Origin: CAYGWP01 sp964353455
GTDB lineage: Bacteria > Planctomycetota > Phycisphaerae > FEN-1346
Length of the DNA stretch: 15,781 bases
Reading direction: 5' to 3'
NCBI GenBank assembly: GCA_964353455.1
Contig: CAYGWP010000387.1
Coordinates: forward strand, 1 to 15,781
Shown here in pieces: positions 1 to 6,508 of the stretch. The notes under the pieces are model-generated. The model saw only the letters and a program-made list of their open reading frames with translations, was not told the origin of the DNA and did not search any database. Position 1 is the stretch's first letter, and the number at the start of each line of letters is the position of its first letter. The position numbers and the translations under genes are program-made.

Positions 1-785
1 CCGGCACTCAGCGGCGCTCGTGGAGCCAGGTGCGGCACATCTGCGAATTGGTGCGTAACGGCCGCATAGGCAAGGTCCTCCGCGTAAGCGGCGGCGTCGG
101 CCTGAACAACGTCAAGTGCGAACCGACGTGGCAGCCTGAGCCCGTGCCGCCGGGCTTCGACTACGAGATGTGGCTCGGCCCGGCCCCGTGGGAGCCGTAT
201 CACCCGCTTCGGTGCCACTACTCGTTCCGGTTCATTCTCGATTATTCGGGCGGGCAGATCACCAACAACGGGGCGCACTGGTCGGACGTGATTCAGTGGG
301 CGCTCGGTGCGGACGGCAGCGGCCCGCTGGAGGTCGAGGGCCGGGCCGAGTGGCCCACCACCGGCCTCTTCACCACCGCCACGGATTTCGAGTGCACTTA
401 CACGTATCCCGGCGGGACGCAGGTGGTTTTGTCGCCGCGCGGCGGGGGACCGAAGTTCGAGGGCACCGAAGGAACGATCACCGTGGCGGATAGTAAGGCG
501 GCCCCGCCGCAAGGTTACGCGCCCATCCGCCCCGATGAGATCCATCTGTACGACACCCACGGCGAGAGCCACATGGAGAACTTCCTGCGGTGCGTGCGGA
601 CACGCGAGGAACCCGCCGCCCCGGTCGAGGTCGGCCACAGGTCCGCAACCGTGTGCCACATCGGAAACATTGCAATGATGCTGGGCCGCAGGTTAAAGTG
701 GGACCCAAAGGCCGAGCGGTTCGTGAACGACGACCAGGCAAACTCGATGCTTTGGCGGGCCATGCGTTCGCCGTGGCGCCTTTGA
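1..785 (+). CDS. Gfo/Idh/MocA family oxidoreductase, C-terminal part (5' truncated by window edge)
   Basis: The reading frame is open from base 3 to the TGA at 783-785, giving 260 visible residues; the N-terminal Rossmann NAD(P)-binding half lies outside the window. The visible part starts in GTQRRSW, which matches GSQQRSS in the complete paralogue at 6509-7798. It then shares with it LVRNGRIGKV, FDYEMWLGPAPW, DYSGGQITNNGAHWSDVIQW and the end MRSPWRL. These are hallmarks of the C-terminal domain of secreted Gfo/Idh/MocA oxidoreductases, which oxidise or reduce sugar hydroxyl/keto groups with a nicotinamide cofactor. An internal ATG at base 30 is not the start, because homology continues upstream of it. 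Only 18 bases separate it from the ThuA-like gene downstream, so the two are probably co-transcribed. Whether it has a Tat signal like its paralogue cannot be seen. Substrate unknown; family call firm. Confidence 0.93.
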   Translation, partial: GTQRRSWSQVRHICELVRNGRIGKVLRVSGGVGLNNVKCEPTWQPEPVPPGFDYEMWLGPAPWEPYHPLRCHYSFRFILDYSGGQITNNGAHWSDVIQWALGADGSGPLEVEGRAEWPTTGLFTTATDFECTYTYPGGTQVVLSPRGGGPKFEGTEGTITVADSKAAPPQGYAPIRPDEIHLYDTHGESHMENFLRCVRTREEPAAPVEVGHRSATVCHIGNIAMMLGRRLKWDPKAERFVNDDQANSMLWRAMRSPWRL

Positions 786-803
786 ATACGAAAGGGCACT
801 CGC

Positions 804-1559
804 ATGAGGTATGCAATCGCGTTGGGGTTGGCGGCAATGCTGGCGGGCATGGCGATGTCGGCCGAACCTGCGGCCGCGCCGGCCAGGAAGATCGCCGTGG
901 CCGTCATCACCGGCGGGCACGGCTTCAACCAGCCGGAGTTCCTGAAACTCTTTGAGGGGTACGACGACATCGCCGCAACCCACTGCCCGCAGAAGACCGG
1001 CGGCGAACTATTCGATGATATCTCCAACTTTAACTACGATGCGATCGTCCTCTACAACTTCAACCAGAAGATCTCCGAGAAGCAGCAGGAGAACTTCCTG
1101 AAACTCATGGACCGCGGCACGGGCCTCCTCATACTCCACCACGCCAACGGGGCCTACAACAACTGGCCGGAGTTCTGGAAGATCGCCGGCGTCACCTACC
1201 ACTTCGGGCCGTGGGAGGACGGCGGCAAGCAGATGCAACGCTCCAGCGCCAAGCCCGGCGTAACGTTCAAGATACACGTGGCCGACCCGAACCACCCCAT
1301 CACCAAGGGCATCGCCGACTACGAGATGGTCGATGAGACCTACGGCCGCACCAGCGTTGACCCCGGCGTGCACGCGCTCCTTACGACCGAGGAACCGTCG
1401 AGCGACAAGATCATCGGCTGGGTGAAGACCTACCGCAAGTCGAACGTCTGTTACCTCCAGTCGGGCCACGACCCGAAGGCGTACTCGAACCCGAACTACC
1501 GGACGATGGTCGCCCGGGCCGTCCGCTGGGTGGCCGGGAAACTGCCCGAAGGCAAGTAG
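804..1559 (+). CDS. Secreted ThuA-like domain protein (copy A)
   Basis: 251 residues. The ATG at 804 is preceded by a GAAAGGG ribosome-binding site at 790-796. A Sec signal peptide is evident (hydrophobic residues 4-18, probable cleavage after MSA at 18-20). The mature protein is one ThuA-like fold, related to class I glutamine amidotransferases: ITGGHGF at 35-41, IVLYNFNQ around 81-88, GLLILHHANGAY at 107-118 and a C-terminal SGHD at 220-223 followed by RAVRWVAG. ThuA was named for trehalose utilisation in rhizobia, and relatives often sit next to Gfo/Idh/MocA dehydrogenases acting on keto-sugars; the exact reaction is not settled. No catalytic Cys stands in the amidotransferase nucleophile position, so glutamine hydrolysis is not expected. 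It lies 18 bases after an oxidoreductase and just before a paralogue about half identical in sequence. I infer a periplasmic role in sugar processing; substrate unknown. Confidence 0.9.
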   Translation: MRYAIALGLAAMLAGMAMSAEPAAAPARKIAVAVITGGHGFNQPEFLKLFEGYDDIAATHCPQKTGGELFDDISNFNYDAIVLYNFNQKISEKQQENFLKLMDRGTGLLILHHANGAYNNWPEFWKIAGVTYHFGPWEDGGKQMQRSSAKPGVTFKIHVADPNHPITKGIADYEMVDETYGRTSVDPGVHALLTTEEPSSDKIIGWVKTYRKSNVCYLQSGHDPKAYSNPNYRTMVARAVRWVAGKLPEGK

Positions 1560-1570
1560 CCAACCGTTAG

Positions 1571-1592
1571 CCCCCGGTGAATACACCGGGGG
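1571..1592. repeat. Intergenic hairpin between the two ThuA-like genes
   Basis: A perfect 9-bp inverted repeat: CCCCCGGTG at 1571-1579 and CACCGGGGG at 1584-1592, with loop AATA. It begins 11 bases after the stop of the first ThuA gene and ends 9 bases before the ribosome-binding site of the second. No T-tract follows, so a standard intrinsic terminator is unlikely. It could be an mRNA-stabilising or attenuating hairpin inside the operon, or a small dispersed palindrome. Confidence 0.8.
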
Positions 1593-1615
1593 CGGAACCT
1601 CAAAGGAGCCTGACC

Positions 1616-2380
1616 ATGAAGCGAATTGCCCTGATGCACCTCGTTACAGCGTTTGCCGTCATCGGCCTTGCGGCCGCAGCCCTTCAGGCCGCCGACGCCC
1701 CTGCCCCGCCGGTCTCGAAGAAGATCAACGTCGCCCTCATCACCGGCGGGCACGGATACGACAAGCCGCAGTTCCTGGCGGTCTTCGACGGAATGAGCGG
1801 CGTCATGTACAAGCACTTCGAGCAGAAGGCCGGCGGCGAGGCGTTCGATAATATCGACAACTGGCCATACAACGTCATCGTCCTCTACAACTTCAACCAG
1901 AAACTCACCGACAAGCAGGCCGAGAACTTCATCAAACTTCTCGACAGGGGCGTGGGCCTGGTGGTCCTGCATCACGCCATTGCCGCGTACGTCGATTGGC
2001 CGGAGTACCGCAAGATCCTCGGCGCTCGATATTACCTGAAGGACGAGACCGATGCCGCAGGCGTCAAGCACGCCCGATGCCAGTACAAGCACGATGTCGA
2101 TATGAAGGTCCACGTGGAGGACCCCAAGTGCCCGGTCGCCGCCGGCGTCTCCGACTTCACGATCCACGATGAAACCTACAAGGGCTACACCGTCGATCCG
2201 CAGGTCAAGGTCTTCCTGACGACCGACGACCCCACCAGCGAGAAGGCCATCGGCTGGACCAACACCTACCGCAAGGCCAACGTGTGCTTCCTGGAACTGG
2301 GCCACGACGGCAAGGCCTACGCCAGCAAGGAGATGCAGAAACTGTACGCCCAGGCGATCCAGTGGGCGGCGGGGAGATAG
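1616..2380 (+). CDS. Secreted ThuA-like domain protein (copy B)
   Basis: 254 residues from the ATG at 1616, chosen because AAAGGAG (1602-1608) stands 7 bases upstream and a signal peptide starts right there. A GTG at 1577 in the same frame lies in the intergenic hairpin and is rejected. The signal peptide covers about residues 1-26 (hydrophobic core 8-23, LQA-A cleavage). The ThuA-like domain shows ITGGHGY at 42-48, VIVLYNFNQ at 87-95, GLVVLHHA at 114-121 and a terminal LGHD at 228-231 followed by AIQWAAG. By eye it is roughly half identical to copy A over the whole domain, with an insertion of about a dozen residues around YYLKDETDAAGVKHARCQYK, where copy A is shorter. This is an old tandem duplication, not a recent one. 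The role is inferred to be periplasmic sugar or keto-sugar processing together with the upstream oxidoreductase. Confidence 0.9.
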   Translation: MKRIALMHLVTAFAVIGLAAAALQAADAPAPPVSKKINVALITGGHGYDKPQFLAVFDGMSGVMYKHFEQKAGGEAFDNIDNWPYNVIVLYNFNQKLTDKQAENFIKLLDRGVGLVVLHHAIAAYVDWPEYRKILGARYYLKDETDAAGVKHARCQYKHDVDMKVHVEDPKCPVAAGVSDFTIHDETYKGYTVDPQVKVFLTTDDPTSEKAIGWTNTYRKANVCFLELGHDGKAYASKEMQKLYAQAIQWAAGR

Positions 2381-2506
2381 GCCTACCGCCCGCGCGGTCC
2401 GATGGCTGGCCGGAAGGTTGCCGGAGGGCAGCCTCGCGCCGTCGAACTATGAGCGTGCCGCAGGCCGGGCCGCTCACGCTCCAGCACCACGGCCACCCGG
2501 CTGAAA

Positions 2507-2529
2507 CACGGCCGGACAAGCCGGCCGTG
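2507..2529. repeat. Palindrome in the 174-base gap before the DUF6807 gene
   Basis: CACGGCCGG (2507-2515) and CCGGCCGTG (2521-2529) form a perfect 9-bp stem around ACAAG. A second, weaker inverted repeat lies upstream in the same gap: GAGCGTG at 2451-2457 with CACGCTC at 2475-2481. I see no gene in 2381-2554. The stem ends only about 11 bases before the ribosome-binding site of the next gene, so as RNA it would sit in that gene's leader. No T-tract follows, so it is not a classical terminator. Confidence 0.75.
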
Positions 2530-2554
2530 GCACATGAACAGGAAAGGTGGCGAA

Positions 2555-3640
2555 ATGATGCGACTATCTCTGACCGTATCCGTGGTGGCGGCGGCCCTCG
2601 GCCTGGCCCTTGCGGCCGGCAGCGCCCCGGCGGCCGATGCCGGCGGCGCGTTCGCCGTCAAGGACAACCCCGGCAAGTGGCTCGACATCCTCCAGGGCGG
2701 CCGCATCGTCGGAAGGTACATGTATGCATACGATAAGTCGTCGCCGCAGCAACTCACCTTCACCTACAAGCCGTTCCTCCACATCTTCGACGCCGAGGGG
2801 AAGGAGCCGATCACCAACGGCCCGAACCCGACGTACCCGGCGGGCAAGTCCGTCGGCTACCCGCACCACCGCGGCATCTTCATCGGGTGGAACAAGATGA
2901 CTTTCGAGGGGAAGTCCTACGACCGCTGGCACATGAAGGGCGGCGAGCAGATCCACCAGAAGTTCTCCGAGCAGAAGGCCGGCCCGGATTCGGCCACGTT
3001 CACCAGCCTCGTCGTCTGGAACGATGTTGACGGCAAACCATTCGTCGAGGAGGAACGGACTACGACCTTCCTCGCGCGGCCGGCCCCCGCGCTGGCCCTC
3101 GTTGACTTCCAGTCGCGCCTGAAGGCCCCGCGCGGCGACGTGATGCTCGACGGCGACCCCGAACACGCCGGCGTCCATTACCGTCCCCACAATGACGTCA
3201 AGGGATCGGAAACCGTCTATGTGTTCCCCCGCGAAGGCGCCAACGCCCACAAGGACACGGATTACCCGTGGGTGGGCGAGACGTACACCCTGGGCGACAA
3301 GCGGTACAGCGTGGTCCTCATGAACCCGCCTGACAACCCGAAGGACACGCGCTACTCGGCCTACCGCAACTACGGCCGCTTCGGGGCGTTCTTTAAGAAG
3401 GAGATCAAGTCGGGCCAGACGCTGACCGTCCGGTACCGGTTCCTGATTGCGGCGGGCGAGATGCCGGCGGTCGAGACGATCCAGAAGTGCTGGGACGAGT
3501 TCGCCGGCGTGAAGACCCTCACGGCGACGCCGAAGACGTCGGTGATCCGCGCCGAGGGCGGAGGCGCGCCAAAGCCGGCGGCGCCGGCCGCCAAGTCTCC
3601 GGCAAAGGAAACGCCTGCCAAGGCGCCGGCCGCCAAGTGA
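2555..3640 (+). CDS. Secreted DUF6807 ('PmoA family') protein
   Basis: 361 residues from the ATG at 2555, with AGGAAAGG upstream at 2540-2547; an adjacent in-frame ATG at 2558 is equally possible. An ATG at 2534 lies ahead of the Shine-Dalgarno sequence and is rejected. A Sec signal peptide is clear (hydrophobic 4-22, SAPAADA cleavage region 23-29). The body matches the DUF6807 family, often labelled 'methane oxygenase PmoA': YPHHRGIFIGWNKM at 102-115, HAGVHYRPHND at 204-214 and a late YGRFGAFF at 273-280. The label is misleading; this is a soluble beta-rich secreted protein, not a methane mono-oxygenase subunit. The last 25 residues are a low-complexity Pro/Ala/Lys tail. Such proteins recur beside ThuA and Gfo/Idh/MocA genes in planctomycete-type genomes. 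A role in carbohydrate breakdown is inferred; the reaction is unknown. Confidence 0.87.
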   Translation: MMRLSLTVSVVAAALGLALAAGSAPAADAGGAFAVKDNPGKWLDILQGGRIVGRYMYAYDKSSPQQLTFTYKPFLHIFDAEGKEPITNGPNPTYPAGKSVGYPHHRGIFIGWNKMTFEGKSYDRWHMKGGEQIHQKFSEQKAGPDSATFTSLVVWNDVDGKPFVEEERTTTFLARPAPALALVDFQSRLKAPRGDVMLDGDPEHAGVHYRPHNDVKGSETVYVFPREGANAHKDTDYPWVGETYTLGDKRYSVVLMNPPDNPKDTRYSAYRNYGRFGAFFKKEIKSGQTLTVRYRFLIAAGEMPAVETIQKCWDEFAGVKTLTATPKTSVIRAEGGGAPKPAAPAAKSPAKETPAKAPAAK

Positions 3641-3659
3641 ACGACCCTGTTCGGCGTTT

Positions 3660-3757
3660 GTCATTCTGAGGCCCCGCAAGCGGGGCCGAAGAATCTCGCT
3701 GTGGTCGTTGCTTATCGTCGTCGGCACAGCGAGACCCTTCGCTTCGCTCAGGGTGAC
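3660..3757. repeat. Dispersed ~98-bp imperfect inverted repeat with inner hairpins
   Basis: The outer arms are GTCATTCTGAG (3660-3670) and CTCAGGGTGAC (3747-3757), pairing with two mismatches. Inner arms GAAGAATCTCGCTGTG (3688-3703) and CACAGCGAGACCCTTC (3725-3740) pair at 14 of 16 positions. The left side carries a tight hairpin of its own, GGCCCCGC-AA-GCGGGGCC at 3670-3687. One translation contains CHPERSEGSR, a string I recognise from many spurious database proteins, which argues that this repeat family is widespread in bacteria. It fills most of the 171-base gap between the DUF6807 gene and the MFS gene and lies about 43 bases before the latter's ribosome-binding site. Confidence 0.85.
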
Positions 3758-3811
3758 AGCGCTCTGGGTGATGCCCAACACGTACAGCAAGCATAGTGCG
3801 AAAGGAATCCA

Positions 3812-5146
3812 ATGGCCGTTGAATCCGGATCGCAGAACAAACGAGCGATGGCGTTGGCGCTGGGGGCAGCGCTTCTGGGCTGGATGTTCGACGGATTCGA
3901 GATGGGCCTGTTCCCGCTCGTCGGTCGCCCGGCGCTGAAGGAGTTGCTGGGCGTCACCGCCGATACGCACTTCGGCTGGTGGTTCTCAGGCATCATGGCC
4001 ATGTTCCTTGTGGGCGCGGCCTGCGGCGGGATAATCTTCGGGTGGCTCGGCGACCGCATCGGCCGCGTCAAGGCGATGGTTTGGTCGATCGCCACGTACG
4101 CCATCTTCTCGGGGCTCTGCGGTTTCTCGACCGAGGCCTGGCACCTGGCCGCGCTCCGGTTCCTCGCTTCGCTGGGCATGGGCGGCGAGTGGGCCCTGGG
4201 CGTGGCCCTGGTCATGGAGATCTGGCCGGCAAAGTATCGGCCGATGCTCGCCGGCATCATCGGCGCGGCATCCAACGTGGGATTCTTCATCGTCGCCCTC
4301 ATCGGCCTGGGCCTGACGCAGGTCATCGACGACCTCTCCGGATTCCTGACATCGATCGGCGTGCCGAACGAGTACGCCACCACTCTGTGCGCCAACTCCG
4401 GCTGGCGCCTCCTGCTCTTCATCGGCGCGACACCCGCAATCCTCGCCTTCTTCATCCAGATATTCGTGCCCGAATCCGAAAAGTGGAAGCATGCCGCCGC
4501 CACCACACCCAAGAACAAGGTCTCGGACATCTTCAGGGGCGGCCTGGCCAAGTACGCCATCATGGGCGCCATTCTCGGCGCAATCGCACTGCTGGGCACG
4601 TGGGGTTCGGTCCAGTGGATTCCAGCGTGGGCCAACAAGATGAGCAAGGCCCTGCCCGCCGAGGCCGCAGGCTGGGCCAAGATGGCGACGAGCATGACGC
4701 AGATCGCCTCCTCCATCGGCGCGATCGCCGGCTGCATCATCGGGGCGCTCTTCGCTCAGTGGACCACCAGACGCATCGGTTACTTCACGCTCTGCGTGGG
4801 GTCGCTCATAACGTGCCAGGTCCTCTTCCACATGCCCGTGGAACTGGACTGGTGGTTCCTCTTCATGGTCTTCCTGGTGGGCGGCCTGACGGCGGCATTC
4901 TACGGATGGCTGCCGCTATACCTGCCGGAACTCTTCCCGACGCGTATCCGGGCCACCGGCCAGGGATTCGCCTTCAACGCAGGCCGCATCCTCGCGGCGT
5001 TCGGCACCGTCGGCAGCGGCGGACTACTTACGATCTTCAAGGAAGACTACGCGGCGGCCGGCACGATCACCTGCCTCATCTACCTGGCGGGCATCGTCTT
5101 CATCTGGTTCTGCCCGGAGACGAAAGGCAAACCGTTGCCGGAGTGA
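3812..5146 (+). CDS. MFS transporter, sugar/organic-acid:H+ symporter type
   Basis: 444 residues, of a length normal for a 12-helix major facilitator. The ATG at 3812 has AAAGGA at 3801-3806. Helix 1 carries GWMFDGFEMGLF (23-34). The loop 2-3 signature GWLGDRIGR is at 77-85, RFLASLGMGGEW at 116-127, and the second-half signature LPELFPTRIRATGQGFAFNAGR at 371-392 is typical of the acid/sialic-acid/sugar symporter branches. The protein ends in PETKGKPLPE (435-444), as many sugar symporters do. There is a hydrophilic stretch of some 25 residues around 173-198 before helix 6 and a long central loop near 219-245. It acts in the inner membrane, importing a small solute with protons. Nearby catabolic genes suggest a sugar, sugar acid or amino sugar; the true substrate cannot be read from the sequence. 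Confidence 0.92.
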   Translation: MAVESGSQNKRAMALALGAALLGWMFDGFEMGLFPLVGRPALKELLGVTADTHFGWWFSGIMAMFLVGAACGGIIFGWLGDRIGRVKAMVWSIATYAIFSGLCGFSTEAWHLAALRFLASLGMGGEWALGVALVMEIWPAKYRPMLAGIIGAASNVGFFIVALIGLGLTQVIDDLSGFLTSIGVPNEYATTLCANSGWRLLLFIGATPAILAFFIQIFVPESEKWKHAAATTPKNKVSDIFRGGLAKYAIMGAILGAIALLGTWGSVQWIPAWANKMSKALPAEAAGWAKMATSMTQIASSIGAIAGCIIGALFAQWTTRRIGYFTLCVGSLITCQVLFHMPVELDWWFLFMVFLVGGLTAAFYGWLPLYLPELFPTRIRATGQGFAFNAGRILAAFGTVGSGGLLTIFKEDYAAAGTITCLIYLAGIVFIWFCPETKGKPLPE

Positions 5147-5167
5147 GCACTTTGAGGTTGGATAGTT

Positions 5168-5195
5168 GCGCGGCGGGTCTCCCGACCCGCCGCGC
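5168..5195. repeat. 28-bp palindrome between convergent genes (copy 1)
   Basis: GCGCGGCGGGT (5168-5178) and ACCCGCCGCGC (5185-5195) form a perfect 11-bp stem around CTCCCG. It occupies the middle of the 59-base gap between the convergent MFS and nagA genes, so it could end transcription from both sides, though neither flank has a clear T-tract. The same 28 bases occur in the opposite orientation at 14850-14877, so this is a dispersed repeat. Confidence 0.85.
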
Positions 5196-5205
5196 GAATG
5201 CCGCG

Positions 5206-6189
5206 TTACGCCACAAGCGTGAACTTCCGGCTCGCGGCATCATACTTGACGCGCGGCTCGGCCTTCACGGCCGATGCATCGAGGCCGATGATACGCAGCG
5301 GGTTGTGGAAACCCACCACCTCCATCTCCTCCAGGCCCAGCCACCCCAGCGATGACAGGAAGTTCATGCACACCAGCATCGTGGCCGACGACCCCGCCAG
5401 GCAGCCCCGCGTCGGAATATGCAGCCGGCCCGAAGGTTCCAGCACCACGTCGTTACCCGCCACGTGGTACTTGCCCGGCGGCATGCCGGCCAGCGCCGTC
5501 TGGTCGCTGGTGACGGCCACGCGCGGGACGCCCTTCGTGCGTAGGATGATCTTCAGGAGCGACGGCGGCAGGTGGTGGCCGTCGGAAATCATCATCGCAC
5601 AGAGGCCGTCGTTCGCCAGGCCGGCAATGATCGGGTTCGCGTGGCGCGGCAGGGTCTCCGGAACGCCGTTCCCGAGGTGCGTAAGGGCCGTCGCCCCGGC
5701 TTTCACCAGCCGCGCCAGGTCTTCCTCGCCGGCCATCTGGTGACCGAGCGAGACGGTGATGCCCATGCCGACGGCGCGGCGGGCAAGTTCCTCCGCCCCC
5801 GGCTGCTCCGCGGCGATCGTCAGGAGTTTGATCCGGCCGTGCGCCCGCCCCTGGAACCGCGCGAGCAGCCGCGTATCCGGCGGCAGGACCCACTGCGGCA
5901 TGTGCGCCCCCACGGCGCCCGCGCGCGGCGAGATGAACGGACCCTCAACATGGATACCCAGCAGGCGCCCCTGGAACTCCGGCTGCGCCATGACATCCGC
6001 CATCAGACGCAGGTTCCTCTCGTACACCGCCGCCGGACTCGTGATGATGGTCGGCAGGAAGGCCGCGGTCCCCTGCCCCAGGATGTCGCGGCAGGCCTGG
6101 GCGAACGCCTCCGCCGTCAGGCTCGGACTCGAAAAGTCCGTGCCCTTGTACCCGTTCACCTGTAGATCGACGAAGCCGGGGATGGCCAT
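5206..6189 (-). CDS. nagA: N-acetylglucosamine-6-phosphate deacetylase (short form)
   Basis: 327 residues from the ATG at 6189-6187, chosen for the GAAAGG ribosome-binding site just upstream (about 6195-6200) and because family similarity starts at once. In-frame sequence further upstream is not NagA-like. The family hydrolyses GlcNAc-6-phosphate to glucosamine-6-phosphate and acetate in the cytoplasm. Visible marks: PGFVDLQVNG at 4-13 (NagA has Q-x-N where other amidohydrolases have HxH), metal ligand E82 in HVEGPF, metal ligands H150 in SLGHQ and H171 in LTHLGN, H206 in SDGHH and catalytic D229 in TSDQTA. The 21- and 35-residue spacings from H150 to H171 to H206 equal those I recall for E. 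coli NagA. The usual first ~50 residues, part of the beta-sandwich subdomain, are missing. No nagB or NagK-type gene is visible. It converges with the MFS gene and diverges from the oxidoreductase gene. Confidence 0.9.
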   Translation of the reverse strand: MAIPGFVDLQVNGYKGTDFSSPSLTAEAFAQACRDILGQGTAAFLPTIITSPAAVYERNLRLMADVMAQPEFQGRLLGIHVEGPFISPRAGAVGAHMPQWVLPPDTRLLARFQGRAHGRIKLLTIAAEQPGAEELARRAVGMGITVSLGHQMAGEEDLARLVKAGATALTHLGNGVPETLPRHANPIIAGLANDGLCAMMISDGHHLPPSLLKIILRTKGVPRVAVTSDQTALAGMPPGKYHVAGNDVVLEPSGRLHIPTRGCLAGSSATMLVCMNFLSSLGWLGLEEMEVVGFHNPLRIIGLDASAVKAEPRVKYDAASRKFTLVA

Positions 6190-6273
6190 GGAAACCTTTC
6201 TCGCGCCTGTGCACCGCGGCCCAGGCGGTGAAATCATGCTCGCCGTCCCCGCAAAATGCAACATATTCCCGCC

Positions 6274-6415
6274 GCAGTGCGTCACTCACGGGGGTGGCAC
6301 GTTTAGCCGCGACTCGAAGAGGAGCGCGCGTGCCGTTCGAACACGCGCTCCTCTTCGAGTCGCGGCTAAACTCTCGGCCACCCGCCGAGGCAAGCACCCG
6401 TAACTGACGCAGTAC
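6274..6415. repeat. ~142-bp nested palindromic element in the nagA/oxidoreductase divergent gap
   Basis: The core arms are 6301-6332 and 6342-6371. They are complementary over 30 base pairs apart from a 2-base bulge, starting GTTTAGCCGCGACTCG and ending CGAGTCGCGGCTAAAC, around a 9-base loop. Outside them lie GGGTGGC (6292-6298) with GCCACCC (6377-6383), then imperfect terminal arms 6274-6290 and 6399-6415 (about 13 of 17 paired, including TGCGTCA/TGACGCA). There is no transposase and no ORF of its own. The structure resembles a MITE or a large REP-like element. It occupies much of the 319-base gap 6190-6508. On the nagA side remains a weak candidate promoter on the minus strand (TTGCAT at 6261-6256, CATGAT at 6238-6233, 17-base spacer). 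Confidence 0.88.
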
Positions 6416-6435
6416 CGCGATGCGGCAAAGACCGC

Positions 6436-6468
6436 TTGACTTTCGGGCGGCAAAACCCGACATTTATG
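6436..6468 (+). promoter_or_regulatory. Weak candidate promoter for the Tat oxidoreductase gene
   Basis: A good -35-like TTGACT (6436-6441) lies 20 bases beyond the palindromic element. The best -10-like match is TTTATG (6463-6468), with an overlong 21-base spacer, so the assignment is tentative. Together with the ribosome-binding site GGAGA (6498-6502) it would give a leader of roughly 30 bases before the ATG at 6509. Confidence 0.25.
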
Positions 6469-6508
6469 GTCCCGACTGGCCGTACCAGGGCAAGCACGGA
6501 GAACGCGA

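Noticed and set aside
2555..3640. Methane/ammonia mono-oxygenase subunit A
   Set aside because: True PmoA is an integral membrane protein; this one is a secreted soluble protein, and the shared name comes from a misleading family label.
3519..3812. Small minus-strand frame containing CHPERSEGSR
   Set aside because: This is translation of the dispersed repeat at 3660-3757, a known source of spurious proteins.
2564..3970. 468-codon open frame on the minus strand
   Set aside because: It lies opposite the DUF6807 gene and crosses a dispersed repeat and the start of the MFS gene; low-complexity Arg/Leu/Val-rich translation with no family motif.
3748..4740. 330-codon open frame on the minus strand
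   Set aside because: Antisense to the MFS gene; translation is not protein-like and no start signal is seen.
5168..5195. Standard rho-independent terminator for the MFS or nagA gene
   Set aside because: The stem is strong but neither side is followed by a T-run; a terminator role remains possible but cannot be claimed as a standard one.
6190..6285. N-terminal extension of NagA to the ATG at 6285
   Set aside because: The added 32 residues have no NagA similarity, the region enters the palindromic element, and a good ribosome-binding site lies before the ATG at 6189.
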